Positions 1 through 6,964 of a stretch of DNA of 12,455 nucleotides are shown here, one piece after another. Numbering within the stretch: the first letter of the stretch is position 1; the number at the start of each line of letters is the position of its first letter. Source of the stretch: Candidatus Bathyarchaeota archaeon (lineage in GTDB: Archaea; Thermoproteota; Bathyarchaeia; EX4484-135); the NCBI GenBank assembly GCA_011040545.1, contig DQYM01000144.1:1-12455 (forward strand), written 5' to 3'. The translations under genes and the position numbers were made by a program. Under the pieces are notes generated by a model. It was not told the origin of the DNA. It was given only the letters and a program-made list of their open reading frames with translations, and did not search any database.

Positions 1-1038
1 GAGGGCCTCATATTCCGTGTGCTAGGCTACGACCACCCACCTGGGGCCTGGTTCTGTGAGCCACTCTACGCCCCATGTAGCATCTTCAGCTCAAGGGACA
101 GGAGGGCACCTAGGCTAGCTAGGGATGGTGGTATTTACTTCAAGTTCTACGGTGATGAAGGCTGGAAGTTCATCATGGAGCACTTCCCACAGTACAGGCT
201 CCTACATGAGCCCCTTGGCGTTGAGCTAGTGGGCGTAAGGGAAGAGCAGATCTTGGCCGTGAGGAGGCCAGAGGAAGCCTTAAGGAGACTTCTGGCATCA
301 GAGGGAGGTGATGAGCTTATCCTAGCCCTAGGGGAATTCCTAGATGAGTTCCTAGCTATAACCAGCATAAGATTAAGTGAATTAGGCGTCTTTGGCTCCC
401 TCTTACATGGCTTTTACCATCCTAAGCTATCTGATCTAGATTTCACAATATATGGCAGGAGGGCGCTTAGAGAGGCAAGGGAGGGCCTGCTAGAGCTCTA
501 CAAATCTGGGGATAGATTTAAAAATGAGTTTGGGCCTAATTGGTCTCCGAGCAGCAAGAATTGGCCTTGGAAGCATATCTCGCCATCTGAGTTTGCATGG
601 CACCAGGAGAGAAAGCTGATTTATGGCTTTTTCCTCAGCAGGAAGGCTGGAAGGTGGATTAAATTTGAGCTAGAGCCAGTTAGGTCGTGGCCTGAGGTTG
701 AGAACGCCTATGACCCACGTGAGAGGATCGTCAAGCTAGGCTGGTCGGTGCTCAAGGCCGATGTCGTGAGTGCTAAGTGGTCCCCATTTACACCAGCTAT
801 CTACGAGATAGACAATGTGGAGTTCCTTGAGGCCCCTGAGGGAGCAGGTGAGCCTGAGCGCATACTGTGCTTTGTAGATGAGTTCAGGCTCCAGGCTTGG
901 GAGGGCGAGCAAATCCTAGCTGCAGGCTGGCTTGAGCACGTAGAAGGGCCTCATGGCGAGAGGGAGCAATTGGTCGTAACCTACGGGCCTAGGTACCATG
1001 AGCAAGTCATAAAGGTCCTGAGGCCCGTGATTAGGTAG
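1..1038 (+). CDS. Predicted archaeal nucleotidyltransferase, 5' partial
   Basis: This is a nucleotidyltransferase-fold protein whose substrate is unknown. Numbering from the GTG at 19, the core motif is at about residues 123-146: the Gly-Ser pair is G126-S127 and the metal-binding pair is D139 and D141 (SDLDF). A third acidic metal ligand is not obvious; KFELEP later in the protein is a candidate. The reading frame is open from base 1 (EGLIFRVLGYDHPPG). Those first residues align with GHIFEVKGLIHPPG at residues 19-32 of the facing paralogue, so the true start lies upstream of the window and about 15 residues are missing; the GTG at 19 is only the first in-window start. Similarity to the paralogue continues to the C-terminus (FTPAIYEIDNVEFLE against FTPCIYRLGNVRLVE, and AWEGE in both). 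It ends in TAG and overlaps the converging paralogue by 8 nt. The fold call is firm; the biological role is unknown. Confidence 0.82.
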   Translation, partial: EGLIFRVLGYDHPPGAWFCEPLYAPCSIFSSRDRRAPRLARDGGIYFKFYGDEGWKFIMEHFPQYRLLHEPLGVELVGVREEQILAVRRPEEALRRLLASEGGDELILALGEFLDEFLAITSIRLSELGVFGSLLHGFYHPKLSDLDFTIYGRRALREAREGLLELYKSGDRFKNEFGPNWSPSSKNWPWKHISPSEFAWHQERKLIYGFFLSRKAGRWIKFELEPVRSWPEVENAYDPRERIVKLGWSVLKADVVSAKWSPFTPAIYEIDNVEFLEAPEGAGEPERILCFVDEFRLQAWEGEQILAAGWLEHVEGPHGEREQLVVTYGPRYHEQVIKVLRPVIR

Positions 1039-2044
1039 CTAAGGGCATGAAGTAGTCGCCAGGGAGGCTGCCGACGAGAAGCCTAACCTCAGCTCCCCCA
1101 TCGGGCCTCAGCACCTCCTCTAGCTTCCCCCTGGCCTTGATGAGCTCCCCCTCCCAAGCGTGCTCACAGAACCTCATCCTGAAGGAGGTCAAGTAGCTTG
1201 GTTCAGCAGGCCCCTCTACCAGCCTGACATTCCCTAAGCGGTAAATACATGGCGTGAAGATGGACCTTGATGCATCTACTATGATGGCCTTGATAACGCC
1301 CACGCCTAGCTTCCTGAACCTAGTGGCCCCGTAGGGCTCAGGCCCCCTGCTGGGCACGAGCCTTATTGAGTAGGGGAAGCCCCTGAAGGTGCCCTGAAGG
1401 ACCTTATTTCTCTCCCTGGTGAAGAAGGAAGCTCGGTCGTGCTTTGTATCCCTTGAGCGGGAGCTGAATATGGCCTTAAGCTCCTCTAGGCCAAGGGGCT
1501 TGGTTGCCCCTTCCTCCCTCATTGACCTAAGGGCTTCGTAGGCCTCTAGGCATGCATCGTGGCCGTAGAACACTAAATCTATATCGGAGCTAGGCCCCTC
1601 AAGGCCAGCTAAGATGGAGCCAGATATGCCTACATCTGACCAACGTAGGTTAGCCCTATCCAAGACCTCATCCACGAGCTCAAGGGAGGCTAAGGCTAGC
1701 GTAGAGGATGGCCCCGACCTCCTCAGCTCCCCAAGGCCACCTACTGGATCTAGGATCCGTGCTACATCTGAGCGTGGGGGCTCGCACAGAACTTCATCAA
1801 GGACTGGATCGTGGACCAAGTAGTGGGGCACGTGCTCCTTAATGAAGGCCACCTTCTCCCTTAGGCTGCCTAGCTTCCTGTAGCGTACGCCTCCCCGCTC
1901 CCTATCGCCAGATGGATCTAGCACGTACTTTGGGTAGGCCACTACATGGCCAGGTGGGTGTATTAGGCCCTTGACCTCAAAAATATGGCCTTGCCTTAGC
2001 TGGAGCAGGAAGCCCTCAATTGGCTCCCCTAGGGCCATGCTCAC
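1031..2044 (-). CDS. Predicted archaeal nucleotidyltransferase, paralogue of the facing gene
   Basis: This is a 337-residue sister of the nucleotidyltransferase at the window start, encoded on the opposite strand. The motif is at about residues 138-161: G142-S143 (SGSILAG) and D154/D156 (SSDIDLVFYG). The position matching KFELEP in the sister reads SIRLVP, so an acidic third ligand is absent there, and activity may differ between the two copies. The C-terminal domain shares FTP-IY and HAWEGE/QAWEGE patterns with the sister. It starts at GTG 2044, which overlaps the TGA of a short upstream ORF in a GTGA arrangement; ATG 2038, two codons in, is an alternative. Both copies being full length with conserved motifs argues against decay. 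The family resembles the archaeal 'predicted nucleotidyltransferase' group; I cannot name a substrate. Confidence 0.83.
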   Translation of the reverse strand: MSMALGEPIEGFLLQLRQGHIFEVKGLIHPPGHVVAYPKYVLDPSGDRERGGVRYRKLGSLREKVAFIKEHVPHYLVHDPVLDEVLCEPPRSDVARILDPVGGLGELRRSGPSSTLALASLELVDEVLDRANLRWSDVGISGSILAGLEGPSSDIDLVFYGHDACLEAYEALRSMREEGATKPLGLEELKAIFSSRSRDTKHDRASFFTRERNKVLQGTFRGFPYSIRLVPSRGPEPYGATRFRKLGVGVIKAIIVDASRSIFTPCIYRLGNVRLVEGPAEPSYLTSFRMRFCEHAWEGELIKARGKLEEVLRPDGGAEVRLLVGSLPGDYFMPLAT

Positions 2045-2139
2045 ACTACCATTAGTGCCTCAACGCCCATCCTCTTTAGCGTTCTCATTATGGGGGCCCT
2101 TAGTAGGTAGCCACCGACAGCTATAGCTATCAGGGCCTA
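2041..2139 (-). other. Short ORF or degraded small gene just upstream of the nucleotidyltransferase
   Basis: Downstream of an in-frame TAG at 2139-2137, the minus strand is open for 31 codons to a TGA at 2043-2041, and that TGA overlaps the nucleotidyltransferase GTG. The peptide begins hydrophobic (ALIAIAVGGYLL) and ends MRTLKRMGVEALMVV. Its codons (CTA, AGG, ATA, GCC) match the local coding style. Upstream of the TAG the frame stays open and hydrophobic (ALLPPVALAVRLF). The only standard start is an ATG at 2088, giving a 15-residue peptide. It is either a coupled leader peptide or the remnant of a small membrane protein carrying a nonsense codon. Chance cannot be excluded. Confidence 0.3.
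2119..2128. promoter_or_regulatory. Palindromic TATA-like site between divergent genes
   Basis: AGCTATAGCT is a perfect 10-bp palindrome in the divergent 140-bp gap. Read as a TATA box it would place starts near 2149 on the plus strand (URI operon, about 36-nt leader) and near 2098 on the minus strand (nucleotidyltransferase, about 54-nt leader that includes the 15-codon ORF). It is more GC-rich than the other TATA boxes in this window, so it is tentative. Nothing else recognisable lies in the gap. Confidence 0.35.
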
Positions 2140-2184
2140 GAACAGCCTAACGGCGAGGGCAACGGGTGGCAGGAGGGCTGGGCC

Positions 2185-2670
2185 TTGAGCCTAGAGGGGC
2201 TACCAGATAGGGGCGTCTACACGCTCGTGATATACGTCAGCGAGGGCCTAGCCCTACATGTGGGCTCCCTTGGCTACGTAGTGCTCAAGCCAGGCTTCTA
2301 CCTCTACACGGGCTCAGCACTTGGGAGGGGGCCCCTTGGGCTAAGGGGGCGCTTGAGGAGGCACCTTAGGAAGGGGAAGAAGGAGTTCTGGCACATAGAC
2401 TACTTGCTTAACCACCCATCTGCCTCTGTAAGGGCGGTAGTTGCCTCAGGCTGCTCTAGGAGGCTTGAGTGCGAGGTCGTTAAGGCCCTAATGGCTAAGC
2501 TCAAGGCCCAGGCCCCAGTTAGGGGCTTTGGCTCCTCAGATTGCAGCTCTAGCTGCCCAGCCCACCTGCTGTTCGTGGGGCAGGATGACCCAACCGAGGG
2601 CGTGAGGGAGGTATATGTAGGCCTAGGCCTAAGGCCACTCGTCATTAGGTGCGGTGAGGGGCATGGCTAG
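2185..2670 (+). CDS. URI/GIY-YIG superfamily nuclease (DUF123)
   Basis: This 161-residue protein has the DUF123 form of the GIY-YIG endonuclease fold: GVYTL at 10-14, the second motif GFYLYTGSALG at 37-47, basic RGRLRRHLRKGKK at 54-66, WHIDYLL at 69-75, a candidate catalytic E95, and the family C-terminal signature GFGSSDC...C..HLLF at 114-130. The family is predicted to cut or process damaged or structured DNA; in some bacteria this domain is fused to endonuclease III. The archaeal biochemical role is not well settled. The start is TTG 2185, preceded by a good AGGAGGG at 2171-2177 with 7-nt spacing; there is no earlier standard start in frame. It is the first gene of a three-gene operon, and its stop lies within the start region of the acetyltransferase. 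Length and motifs are normal. Confidence 0.85.
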   Translation: MSLEGLPDRGVYTLVIYVSEGLALHVGSLGYVVLKPGFYLYTGSALGRGPLGLRGRLRRHLRKGKKEFWHIDYLLNHPSASVRAVVASGCSRRLECEVVKALMAKLKAQAPVRGFGSSDCSSSCPAHLLFVGQDDPTEGVREVYVGLGLRPLVIRCGEGHG

Positions 2671-3178
2671 AGGGGCTGGCCTAGCCGTGCTGAGGGTGAG
2701 GAAGGCCACGCTAAGGGATGTAAGGCTCATGGCCGAGCTTGAGCGCTCCTGCTTTGATGAGGGGTACCCAGAGAGCCTGCTGGCCTACTTCGTGATGAAC
2801 GATGAGCGCTTCATCTGCCTGCTAGCTGAGCTAGGCGGTATTGCGGTTGGCATGGCCATAGGTGAGCTAGAGGAGGAAGGACTGAAGGCAGTTGGCCACG
2901 TATGGACGATAGAAGTCCTAGCTCCGTACAGGCGCAGGGGGATTGGTGAGCGCCTCCTGAGGGAGCTTGAGGAGAGGCTGAGGGCAAGGGGGGCAGTTGA
3001 ATTCCACCTAGAGGTGAAGGTCGGGAATGAGCCAGCAATAAGGCTCTATGAGAAGATGGGCTACATCAAGGTTGGCATCCTCAGGGACTACTATGGCCCA
3101 GGCCAGGATGGCATATTCATGGTCAAGCACTTGGGGCCAGGGGAGGGGCCTAGCAAATGGAGTTGTGGCGCTTGCTGA
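2663..3178 (+). CDS. rimI: GNAT N-acetyltransferase, RimI/Ard1 type
   Basis: This is a single-domain GNAT enzyme of about 171 residues, expected to transfer acetyl from acetyl-CoA to protein N-termini in the cytoplasm. Numbering from GTG 2654, the N-terminal RKATLRDV begins at 16, the acetyl-CoA pyrophosphate-binding motif APYRRRGIG is at 90-98, and the C-terminal motif LEVKVGNEPAIRLYEKMGY is at 119-137, followed by a YYGPGQDGIFM stretch that resembles archaeal Ard1 (YYADGEDAYLM). The C-terminal tail GPSKWSCGAC holds two cysteines and is not part of the fold. Three starts are possible: GTG 2654, ATG 2663 (chosen) and GTG 2687, the last giving a family-typical short N-terminus. It overlaps the nuclease gene upstream and the membrane-protein gene downstream, so translation is probably coupled. 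Confidence 0.85.
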   Translation: MARGAGLAVLRVRKATLRDVRLMAELERSCFDEGYPESLLAYFVMNDERFICLLAELGGIAVGMAIGELEEEGLKAVGHVWTIEVLAPYRRRGIGERLLRELEERLRARGAVEFHLEVKVGNEPAIRLYEKMGYIKVGILRDYYGPGQDGIFMVKHLGPGEGPSKWSCGAC

Positions 3179-3498
3179 AGTGGTACGGCATCGGCTTGCT
3201 CACATCCATGGCCATCTGCCTCCCGATCTCATATGGCCTGTACGCCATAGGATCCATGAGCTTGAGGCACTCCATTAGCTTAGTTACCTCCCTAACTTGC
3301 TTCATGCTCATCTTAGTCCTAGTGGCTATAGCAGCACGTAGGGCACTGCTACCTAGGCCTAGGGCGCTTGAGAGGGCACCAGAAGAAGAGCGTAATTACT
3401 ACCTAAGCCTCAGGGAGAGGATAACGACTGCCGTCCTAGCCATCTTCCTAGTCATGGTTACGTTGCTAGCCATAGCCATACTAGCCCTTGTCCTCTAG
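3157..3498 (+). CDS. Small three-helix membrane protein of unknown function
   Basis: This 113-residue protein is dominated by hydrophobic segments at about 8-30, 39-60 and 89-113. A charged cytoplasmic-looking stretch, rich in Arg and Glu, lies at 61-88 between helices 2 and 3. I recognise no family. The ATG at 3157 lies 22 nt inside the acetyltransferase gene and is preceded by GGAGGGG at 3142-3148, 8 nt away, a strong archaeal ribosome-binding site, so this is a real gene despite its size. A different frame here (3048-3278) also opens, but it has no comparable signal. It is the last gene of the nuclease-acetyltransferase operon, followed by a new promoter for the PEP synthase gene. Being co-transcribed does not by itself suggest a function. 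Confidence 0.72.
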   Translation: MELWRLLKWYGIGLLTSMAICLPISYGLYAIGSMSLRHSISLVTSLTCFMLILVLVAIAARRALLPRPRALERAPEEERNYYLSLRERITTAVLAIFLVMVTLLAIAILALVL

Positions 3499-3513
3499 AG
3501 GGGCTCCGCAATA

Positions 3514-3520
3514 CTTAAAT
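3514..3520 (+). promoter_or_regulatory. TATA box for the PEP synthase gene
   Basis: CTTAAAT sits in the 61-bp gap after the membrane-protein gene. It predicts a transcript start near 3540-3545 and a leader of about 15-20 nt. That leader holds the GGGAGG site at 3551-3556, just ahead of ATG 3560. Spacing and sequence fit an archaeal promoter. Confidence 0.6.
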
Positions 3521-3559
3521 TCACGGGTGAAAACACGTAGCTGAGCCCTGGGGAGGCGT

Positions 3560-6500
3560 ATGGGAGTAGGGATCTACTACTACTTAACTCCTCCACAAAT
3601 GTTTCTCGCTCAGGGGAAGAGGGGGCAGGTTGCAAGCCAAGCCCAGGAGAAGCTCTTCCTCACCATATGGGATGAGGAAGCCGTAGATCCTAGGTTCACG
3701 GGTGGCAAGGGGGCAGGCCTAGCCAAGATATACAGGGCCATAGCCGACCTAAGGTCCATTGGCCTCCCTGTTGATGTCCCATTTGCAGTTATACTTGGCC
3801 CTCCCTTCGTTAGGAGGCTGCTTGCATCAAACCCTGAGATCCTAAGGAAGGTTAGGGTGCTAGAGGAAGCCTTAAGCAGGGGCGAGGAGGTTGGCCCCCT
3901 CCTAGCTGAGATAAGGGAGCTCATAATGAAGCTTAAGTTCCCGCCAGAGCTTGAGGAGGCACTGGAGGAGGCCGTAGAGCTCCTAAGGGAGGAGGGGCTG
4001 AAGGCTGGCAAGGAGGAGCCAATAAGGGTAGCCGTCCGCTCAAGTGGCCTTGCAGAGGACCTACCAACTGCTTCCTTTGCTGGCCAGTATGAAACCATAC
4101 TGAACGTTAGGCTAAGCAATAGGGAGGAGCTCAAGGAGGCCATACTCAAGTGCCTAGCATCCATATACGGCGATAGGGTAACCGATTACAGGCAGAAGCT
4201 AAGGGAGAGGGGCCTTAAGATACCAAGTGAAGTAGAGATATGCTCAAGGGGCCTCTTCTCCATAATCCTACAGCTGATGGTTGATTCAGAGTGGTCGGGG
4301 GTTGGCTTCTCCATAGAAACGGAATCTGGCCACCCAAAGGTATTCAAGTCTACTGCCTGGCTTGGCCTTGGTGAGCTTGGCGTTCAGGGGAAGGTCCCCA
4401 CAGCTGAGATCTTCGCTGCTAAGATAGGTGAGAAGAGGCCTGTAGAGGTATTTGGGAAGCGGGTTCCAAGCTCGGTGGTATGCCTTGGTATAAACCCACC
4501 ATCCAAGCCCCAGAGGGAGATGCTAAAGTGGGATCCAGATAAGGGGAAGAACGTCATAGTAGAAGTAAAGGAGCCAATTAACCCAAGGATAGCCAATGAT
4601 GCACAAGCCACGTTGGTGGCCCTCGCAGTTGAGCACCTTGAGGAGAAGGTCGGCAAGGGGAAGCCAGTTGATGTGGAGTTCGCTTGGGAGAAGGGGCGCT
4701 TGTACTTGCTCCAGGTAAGGCCTGAAACCGTCCATGCTACCAAGAGCCGAGCTATCATAGAGAACTACGTCCTTGAGGAAGAGCCACCACCAGATGCCCT
4801 AATCGGCACTGGCCTAAACGTGGGGACTAAGATAGCAAGTGGGCCACTAATGCCCTTGCTCTTTGGCGACCTACCAACCGAGGAGCTCAGCTTTAGGATA
4901 AGGCTGCTTAAGCGCATACTAAAGGAGTTCGTGGATAAGTTCAAGTTAAAGCCCATAATCTACACCAGCATAACAAGCCCTCCCTGGGAGCCAGTGATGA
5001 AGAGGGACCTGCTCTCTGGCATAATAACTGAGCTAGGCAATAGGACGAGCCACCCAGCTATAATAAGCCGTGAGGAAGGGCTTGCCTGCAGCGTGGGCAC
5101 GAGGGGCCTCTCGGAGCACTTGGGGGAGCTAGAGGATCGCTACTGGGGGGCTGCCTGCATGAAGTGCGATTTCTGCTCAGTTGGCGAGGTCGGGAAGGAC
5201 CCCATGCCAGAGGTATGCCCTGCCTGTGGGGCTGGGCTCTTCACCGTAGTAGCTAAGGAGCCAGTTACGCTTGATTGCAGCAAGGGCGAGGCCCGTGTCT
5301 ACAGGGGGGCACTTAAGTTCAGGGTTGAGGTAAGGGAGGTACGTGAGATACCTAGGCCTGAAACGAGGGTAGCCGTTAACTGTGGCTCACCAATGGAGGC
5401 CCTGAACGTATCGCTCATCCCAGGCGTTAGCAAGGTCGGGCTAGCGAGGGAGGAGTTCATAGCTGCTTGGATACAGGTCCATCCTGTGTTCTGTATAAAG
5501 GCAAGCAAGATTAAATCAGAAGGTGGCTTCTGGGCACCAGAGGTAGAGGAGCTCTTCCCACCTGGCGTTGACCCAAGGGAGGAGTGGGTCTACAGGCTTA
5601 CATTAGGCATGAGCTTGATAGCTGCTTCCTTCTACCCAAGGGAAGTTATACTACGCTTCTCCGACTTCAAGACAAATGAGTATGCTACTTTAATAGGCGC
5701 TGTACACTACGAGCTTGATTGCCCTAAGTGCGGGAAGGGGCTTGCTCTAAGGGAGCACAGCACGTGTCCAATATGTGGCTCACCAGTTAGGGCCAGGAAG
5801 GTAGAGCTAGAGCCAGTTGAGGCCAACCCCATGATGGGGTGGCGTGGTGTATCACGCTACCTAGATCCAAGGTTCAAGGAGGCCTTCCTAATGGAAGTTG
5901 AGGCCATGATAAGGTGCCATAAGAAGGGCTTAACGAACCTAGTGCCCATGTTCCCATTTGTTAGGCACCCAGAGGAGGCAGAAGCAGTTACAAAGCTAGT
6001 TAAGGAGGTGTTCCTGGCAGAGGGCCTCAAGCCACCTAAGATGATATTCATGGCTGAGGTGCCAAGCATAGGCTTCGTGCCCTACCTCTTCAACCCATAC
6101 TGCGATGGCTACTCATTCGGCACGAACGATTACACACAGCTCATAACTGGCACGGACAGGGACTCGCCCTTCCTCCCATTTAACGAGGACATACCAGCAG
6201 TTAGGATGGCCATAGCTACTGTAGCAGATGCAGCCCACTACGAGAACTACGTGAAGTACGGCATCCTAGGGCCAGTTAGAGAGCACAACAAGCCAGAAGG
6301 GGCCTACGCAAAGGAGCTTGGTATCTGTGGCCAAGCACCAAGCGATCTCCCTGGCTTCCTCAAGTTCCTAGCCGTCTACCTAGATTACGTAAGCGTTAAC
6401 CCAGATGCCGTTATGAGGACGCTTGAGGAGCTTAAGAAGGCTGAGGATGAGCTTAGGGAGCTCTGCAAGGCCTGTGGTATGGATCCTAAGCGCATAGCCC

Positions 6501-6610
6501 TAGAGCTCTCAAGGGAGTTCAACCTATGGGATCCATTTGGGAGGCCAGCCGTAAGCGAGTTCAGGGCTAGGTGGCTAATGGCTAAGCTAGGCATGGAGCC
6601 AGCCTCCTAG
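3560..6610 (+). CDS. ppsA: Phosphoenolpyruvate synthase-like protein with two zinc-ribbon insertions
   Basis: It is predicted to convert ATP, pyruvate and water to PEP, AMP and phosphate in the cytoplasm, the first step of gluconeogenesis. The ATP-grasp domain spans about 30-395: GGKGAG at 48-53, AVRSSGLAEDLPTASFAGQ at 158-176 with R160, GLGE at 269-272, and QVRPETV at 385-391. The swivelling domain holds the phosphohistidine H498 (NRTSHPAI, where many relatives have GRTCHAAI). The C-terminal TIM barrel has SDFKTNEY 701-708, NPMMGWRG 756-763, E833, FGTNDYTQL 853-861, DRDS 866-869 and catalytic C923 (GICGQAPSD). All key residues are present. At 1016 residues it is about 200 longer than usual. 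Much of the excess is two Cys4 ribbons: C533/C536/C539 with C553/C556 after the swivelling domain, and C721/C724 with C736/C739 inside the barrel loop between TNEY and NPMMG. It has its own promoter and ribosome-binding site; ATG 3599 is a less likely start. A paralogous substrate remains possible. Confidence 0.88.
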   Translation: MGVGIYYYLTPPQMFLAQGKRGQVASQAQEKLFLTIWDEEAVDPRFTGGKGAGLAKIYRAIADLRSIGLPVDVPFAVILGPPFVRRLLASNPEILRKVRVLEEALSRGEEVGPLLAEIRELIMKLKFPPELEEALEEAVELLREEGLKAGKEEPIRVAVRSSGLAEDLPTASFAGQYETILNVRLSNREELKEAILKCLASIYGDRVTDYRQKLRERGLKIPSEVEICSRGLFSIILQLMVDSEWSGVGFSIETESGHPKVFKSTAWLGLGELGVQGKVPTAEIFAAKIGEKRPVEVFGKRVPSSVVCLGINPPSKPQREMLKWDPDKGKNVIVEVKEPINPRIANDAQATLVALAVEHLEEKVGKGKPVDVEFAWEKGRLYLLQVRPETVHATKSRAIIENYVLEEEPPPDALIGTGLNVGTKIASGPLMPLLFGDLPTEELSFRIRLLKRILKEFVDKFKLKPIIYTSITSPPWEPVMKRDLLSGIITELGNRTSHPAIISREEGLACSVGTRGLSEHLGELEDRYWGAACMKCDFCSVGEVGKDPMPEVCPACGAGLFTVVAKEPVTLDCSKGEARVYRGALKFRVEVREVREIPRPETRVAVNCGSPMEALNVSLIPGVSKVGLAREEFIAAWIQVHPVFCIKASKIKSEGGFWAPEVEELFPPGVDPREEWVYRLTLGMSLIAASFYPREVILRFSDFKTNEYATLIGAVHYELDCPKCGKGLALREHSTCPICGSPVRARKVELEPVEANPMMGWRGVSRYLDPRFKEAFLMEVEAMIRCHKKGLTNLVPMFPFVRHPEEAEAVTKLVKEVFLAEGLKPPKMIFMAEVPSIGFVPYLFNPYCDGYSFGTNDYTQLITGTDRDSPFLPFNEDIPAVRMAIATVADAAHYENYVKYGILGPVREHNKPEGAYAKELGICGQAPSDLPGFLKFLAVYLDYVSVNPDAVMRTLEELKKAEDELRELCKACGMDPKRIALELSREFNLWDPFGRPAVSEFRARWLMAKLGMEPAS

Positions 6611-6617
6611 GGCATCG

Positions 6618-6630
6618 CTTAAGATTATAT
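6618..6630 (+). promoter_or_regulatory. TATA-like region ahead of the small-protein/ATPase cassette
   Basis: CTTAAGATTATAT begins 8 nt after the PEP synthase stop. Either CTTAAG or TTATAT could be the TATA element, with a start near 6645-6653. The distance from TTATAT to the codon at 6666 (about 38 nt) is close to the TATA-to-ATG distance of the sister gene at 6965 (about 35 nt). Confidence 0.5.
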
Positions 6631-6665
6631 CCTTCCCTAGCTACACTTGTCAGGGGTGTAAGAGC

Positions 6666-6917
6666 ACGTTAAGGAAGCTTAAGAAGGCCCTGAGGGAGTT
6701 CGTATTCGGTGCTACTACTTACGAGATGGCTAAGACGTTTGTGGATATGATAACTTACAATACATATGCCATAATGATGTGCGCCCTTGGCGATATGCTA
6801 GGCTACCCAACTTCCTGCTTCTACAAGCTTAGGCTCCTCCCCATCGTCCTCACACGCATAGACGCCTGGAAGAAGTTCATGCTTAAGGAGAGGGATATAA
6901 CGGAGCGAGCGAGGTAA
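6666..6917 (+). CDS. Small partner-like protein 1 of the ArsA-type ATPase cassette; start unclear
   Basis: This small protein (63 residues from ATG 6726, about 83 from 6666) has no family I recognise. It is clearly a sister of the next gene. They align without gaps from KKALREFVFG (6681 on) to LGDMLG, then with a one-residue gap through LRLLP, a Trp-Lys pair and an ERD-x-T ending. Because KKALREFVFG, upstream of ATG 6726, matches KKALKELIYG in the sister, coding extends at least to about 6681. Yet no ATG, GTG or TTG occurs in this frame between the stop at 6588 and 6726. An AGGGGTG at 6652-6658 points to ACG 6666 as the start position. The middle (about 45-60 of the alignment) is hydrophobic and helical. 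It sits between its own TATA box and a second promoter for the sister gene. Confidence 0.62.
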   Translation, partial: TLRKLKKALREFVFGATTYEMAKTFVDMITYNTYAIMMCALGDMLGYPTSCFYKLRLLPIVLTRIDAWKKFMLKERDITERAR

Positions 6918-6926
6918 GGGGAAAGG

Positions 6927-6932
6927 TTTAAA
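6927..6932 (+). promoter_or_regulatory. TATA box for small partner-like protein 2 and the ATPases
   Basis: TTTAAA, preceded by a purine-rich GGGAAAGG element resembling BRE, lies in the 47-bp gap between the two small genes. It predicts a transcript start near 6955, just before GGGGTGG (6954-6960) and ATG 6965. This makes the GTG at 6944 upstream of the transcript and therefore unlikely as a start. Confidence 0.65.
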
Positions 6933-6964
6933 GACACAACCACGTGGCTTTAAGGGGTGGTCGG

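Noticed and set aside
2119..2128. Palindrome AGCTATAGCT as a specific repressor operator
   Set aside because: It is a single 10-bp copy with no regulator gene nearby; a TATA-like role is the simpler reading.
2137..2139. In-frame TAG read as pyrrolysine
   Set aside because: TAG is an ordinary stop for many genes here (for example 1036, 2668, 3496, 6608, 7253), and no pyrrolysine machinery is visible.
3048..3278. Open frame across the acetyltransferase/membrane-protein junction
   Set aside because: It overlaps two better-supported genes, has no ribosome-binding site, and its product shows no coherent pattern.
3560..6610. Extra length of the PEP synthase as an intein (known in some archaeal PEP synthases)
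   Set aside because: No splice-junction Cys/Ser start, no terminal HN-Cys/Ser/Thr, and no endonuclease motifs; the additions are short cysteine clusters outside the TSH active site.
6944..6964. GTG 6944 as the start of small protein 2
   Set aside because: It lies upstream of the transcript start expected from TTTAAA at 6927-6932, and GGGGTGG is well placed for ATG 6965.
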